Assembly: GCA_014380705.1 (NCBI GenBank)
Contig: JACMJI010000372.1
Location: 1-6,900 of the forward strand
Direction of reading: 5' to 3'
DNA length: 6,900 nucleotides
Source: Gorillibacterium sp.
Lineage (GTDB): Bacteria; Bacillota; Bacilli; Paenibacillales; NBRC-103111
Shown piece by piece: positions 6,010-6,900 of this stretch. The notes below the pieces were generated by a model, which did not search any database, was not told where the DNA came from, and saw only the letters and a program-made list of their open reading frames with translations. Both the position numbers and the translations under genes were made by a program. Each line of letters starts with the position of its first letter. The stretch's first letter is position 1.

Positions 6010-6809
6010 AGTTCGGAATTGGTTCCTATACGCTGACATGGTCCGTAGGCGTACCTGGCTATGATGCACCAGCTAGTCCCGTTACCGCCTTAGATCTGCT
6101 TCATATTGCGCATGAACACGGAATTGGGCTGGTTCAGTTTGCAGATAACCTTCCTTTACACACCATGGAAAGTGAAGAGCTTCAAACGCTTATAGCCGCC
6201 TCGCAGACGCTTGGAATCGAGCTTGAAGTCGGCACACGAGGAACAGCGCCTGAGCATCTTCTCACTTATTTGCGCCTTGCCAAGCTCATGAATACCCAGC
6301 TTGTACGAACATTGATAACCACTTCTAACCTTCATGAAGCGGAGCAGGAGCTGCGCGAGGTGCTCCCATTCTTTGAAGAAGCCGGTGTGACGCTTGCTAT
6401 TGAAAACCACGGAATGCATACAACCCGACAGTTAGCGTCGTTATTTGATCGTCTGGGCAGCCCCTTTGTGGGCTGCTGCCTAGACACGGTCAATTCCTTC
6501 AGTGCACTCGATTGTCCCAAAACCGTCATTAAGGATTTGCTGCCCTATGTGGTAAATCTGCATCTGAAGGATTTCGACATAACCCGAGTTGACCATCAAA
6601 TGGGCTTTGTGGTATTGGGCAAACCCGCAGGTTGTGGTAAATTAGATATACCTTCATTACTCGCCGACCTACGCCTAGCGGGCAAGAGCCCGAATGTCAT
6701 CCTGGAGCTGTGGACTCCCTTCTCTGGATCTGTACCAGAGACGGTGGAACAGGAGCAGCTTTGGTTCCGCCAAAGTCTGGATAACCTGAAGGTCCTAAAT
6801 GTCTGGTAA
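6006..6809 (+). CDS. Xylose-isomerase-like TIM-barrel enzyme, candidate 3-oxo-isoapionate decarboxylase
   Basis: The product has 267 residues. Its ATG overlaps the preceding stop (ATGA, four bases shared), with AAGGA (5990-5994) 11 bases upstream, so translation is coupled to the glycosidase gene. The fold is the sugar phosphate isomerase/epimerase-type barrel (AP endonuclease 2 family). The metal ligands expected for the family are visible in order: Glu133 in AIENHG, Asp160 in CCLDTVNS, His186 in NLHLKD and Glu234 in ILELW. The start GIGSYTLTWSVGVPG and FADNLPL (45-51) are characteristic of one subgroup. Members isomerise or epimerise keto sugars, and some act on keto acids. In an apiose pathway the open slot is removal of CO2 from 3-oxo-isoapionate to give L-erythrulose (OiaC activity). 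I suspect that role, but family evidence alone would only support an isomerase/epimerase-like enzyme. Confidence 0.8.
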   Translation: MKFGIGSYTLTWSVGVPGYDAPASPVTALDLLHIAHEHGIGLVQFADNLPLHTMESEELQTLIAASQTLGIELEVGTRGTAPEHLLTYLRLAKLMNTQLVRTLITTSNLHEAEQELREVLPFFEEAGVTLAIENHGMHTTRQLASLFDRLGSPFVGCCLDTVNSFSALDCPKTVIKDLLPYVVNLHLKDFDITRVDHQMGFVVLGKPAGCGKLDIPSLLADLRLAGKSPNVILELWTPFSGSVPETVEQEQLWFRQSLDNLKVLNVW

Positions 6810-6846
6810 ACACGACATTATTCACGTTTTAAAGAGGGAGACCGCC

Positions 6847-6900
6847 ATGCCTGACCATGCCATTACTTTAAAAGAAAAGGCTTATCGCCAACTGCGTAAA
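6847..6900 (+). CDS. GntR-family transcriptional regulator, N-terminal fragment (3' end outside window)
   Basis: Only 18 codons are visible (MPDHAITLKEKAYRQLRK). AGAGGGAG (6833-6840) lies 6 bases before the ATG, and the gap from the previous gene is 37 bases with no terminator, so it belongs to the operon. The pattern of a short polar leader and then L-x-E-x-A-Y-x-x-L-R-K is how the winged-helix domain of GntR regulators, particularly the FCD/FadR group, usually begins. These bind short palindromes and respond to small acids or sugars. The call rests on few residues and on the GntR-type palindrome at 1811-1824, so it is moderate in certainty. Confidence 0.65.
   Translation, partial: MPDHAITLKEKAYRQLRK

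Noticed and set aside
1..6900. CRISPR arrays, tRNA/rRNA genes, insertion sequences, phage genes
   Set aside because: No regularly spaced repeats, no tRNA-like cloverleaf, no transposase or integrase frame was seen on either strand.

Overview
The window looks like chromosomal DNA of a low-to-mid GC, endospore-forming Firmicute, most likely Paenibacillus or a close relative. The grounds are strong AGGAGG-type ribosome binding sites, GC-stem/U-tract intrinsic terminators, a secreted LysM-CAP protein of the Bacillus/Paenibacillus type, and the protein sequence style. This is inference; there is no rRNA or other marker gene here. All genes are on the + strand.

Left part (1-1730) holds two genes unrelated to the rest. 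The first is the 3' end of a gene for an EAL-domain c-di-GMP phosphodiesterase, cut by the window edge and closed by a clear terminator (762-797). The second is a monocistronic gene for a secreted LysM + CAP/SCP protein, closed by its own terminator (1700-1730).

Right part (1898 to the window end) is one tightly packed catabolic operon. In order it encodes: a D-apionate oxidoisomerase-like NAD-dependent enzyme (ApnO-like, 1898-2755); a Gfo/Idh/MocA sugar dehydrogenase (2760-3803); a small metal-dependent amidohydrolase-2 family hydrolase, a possible lactonase (3822-4568); a signal-less GH140/apiosidase-like glycosidase (4702-6009); a xylose-isomerase-like TIM-barrel enzyme (6006-6809); and the first 18 codons of what looks like a GntR-family regulator (6847 onward). 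The genes are separated by -4 to 37 bases, except for a 133-base gap before the glycosidase.

Read together the genes suggest use of the plant branched sugar D-apiose. An imported apioside would be cleaved in the cytoplasm by the GH140-like enzyme, and the apiose oxidised to apionolactone by the Gfo/Idh/MocA enzyme. The amidohydrolase would open the lactone to apionate, the ApnO-like enzyme would convert that to 3-oxo-isoapionate, and the TIM-barrel enzyme could decarboxylate it to L-erythrulose. The glycosidase and ApnO-like calls rest on family recognition. The roles of the other three enzymes are inferred from family plus context. A 14-base perfect palindrome of GntR/FCD operator type (1811-1824) lies in the operon leader and is a good candidate site for the regulator at the window end. 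No transporter, no kinase and no erythrulose-processing gene is visible; these may lie beyond 6900.
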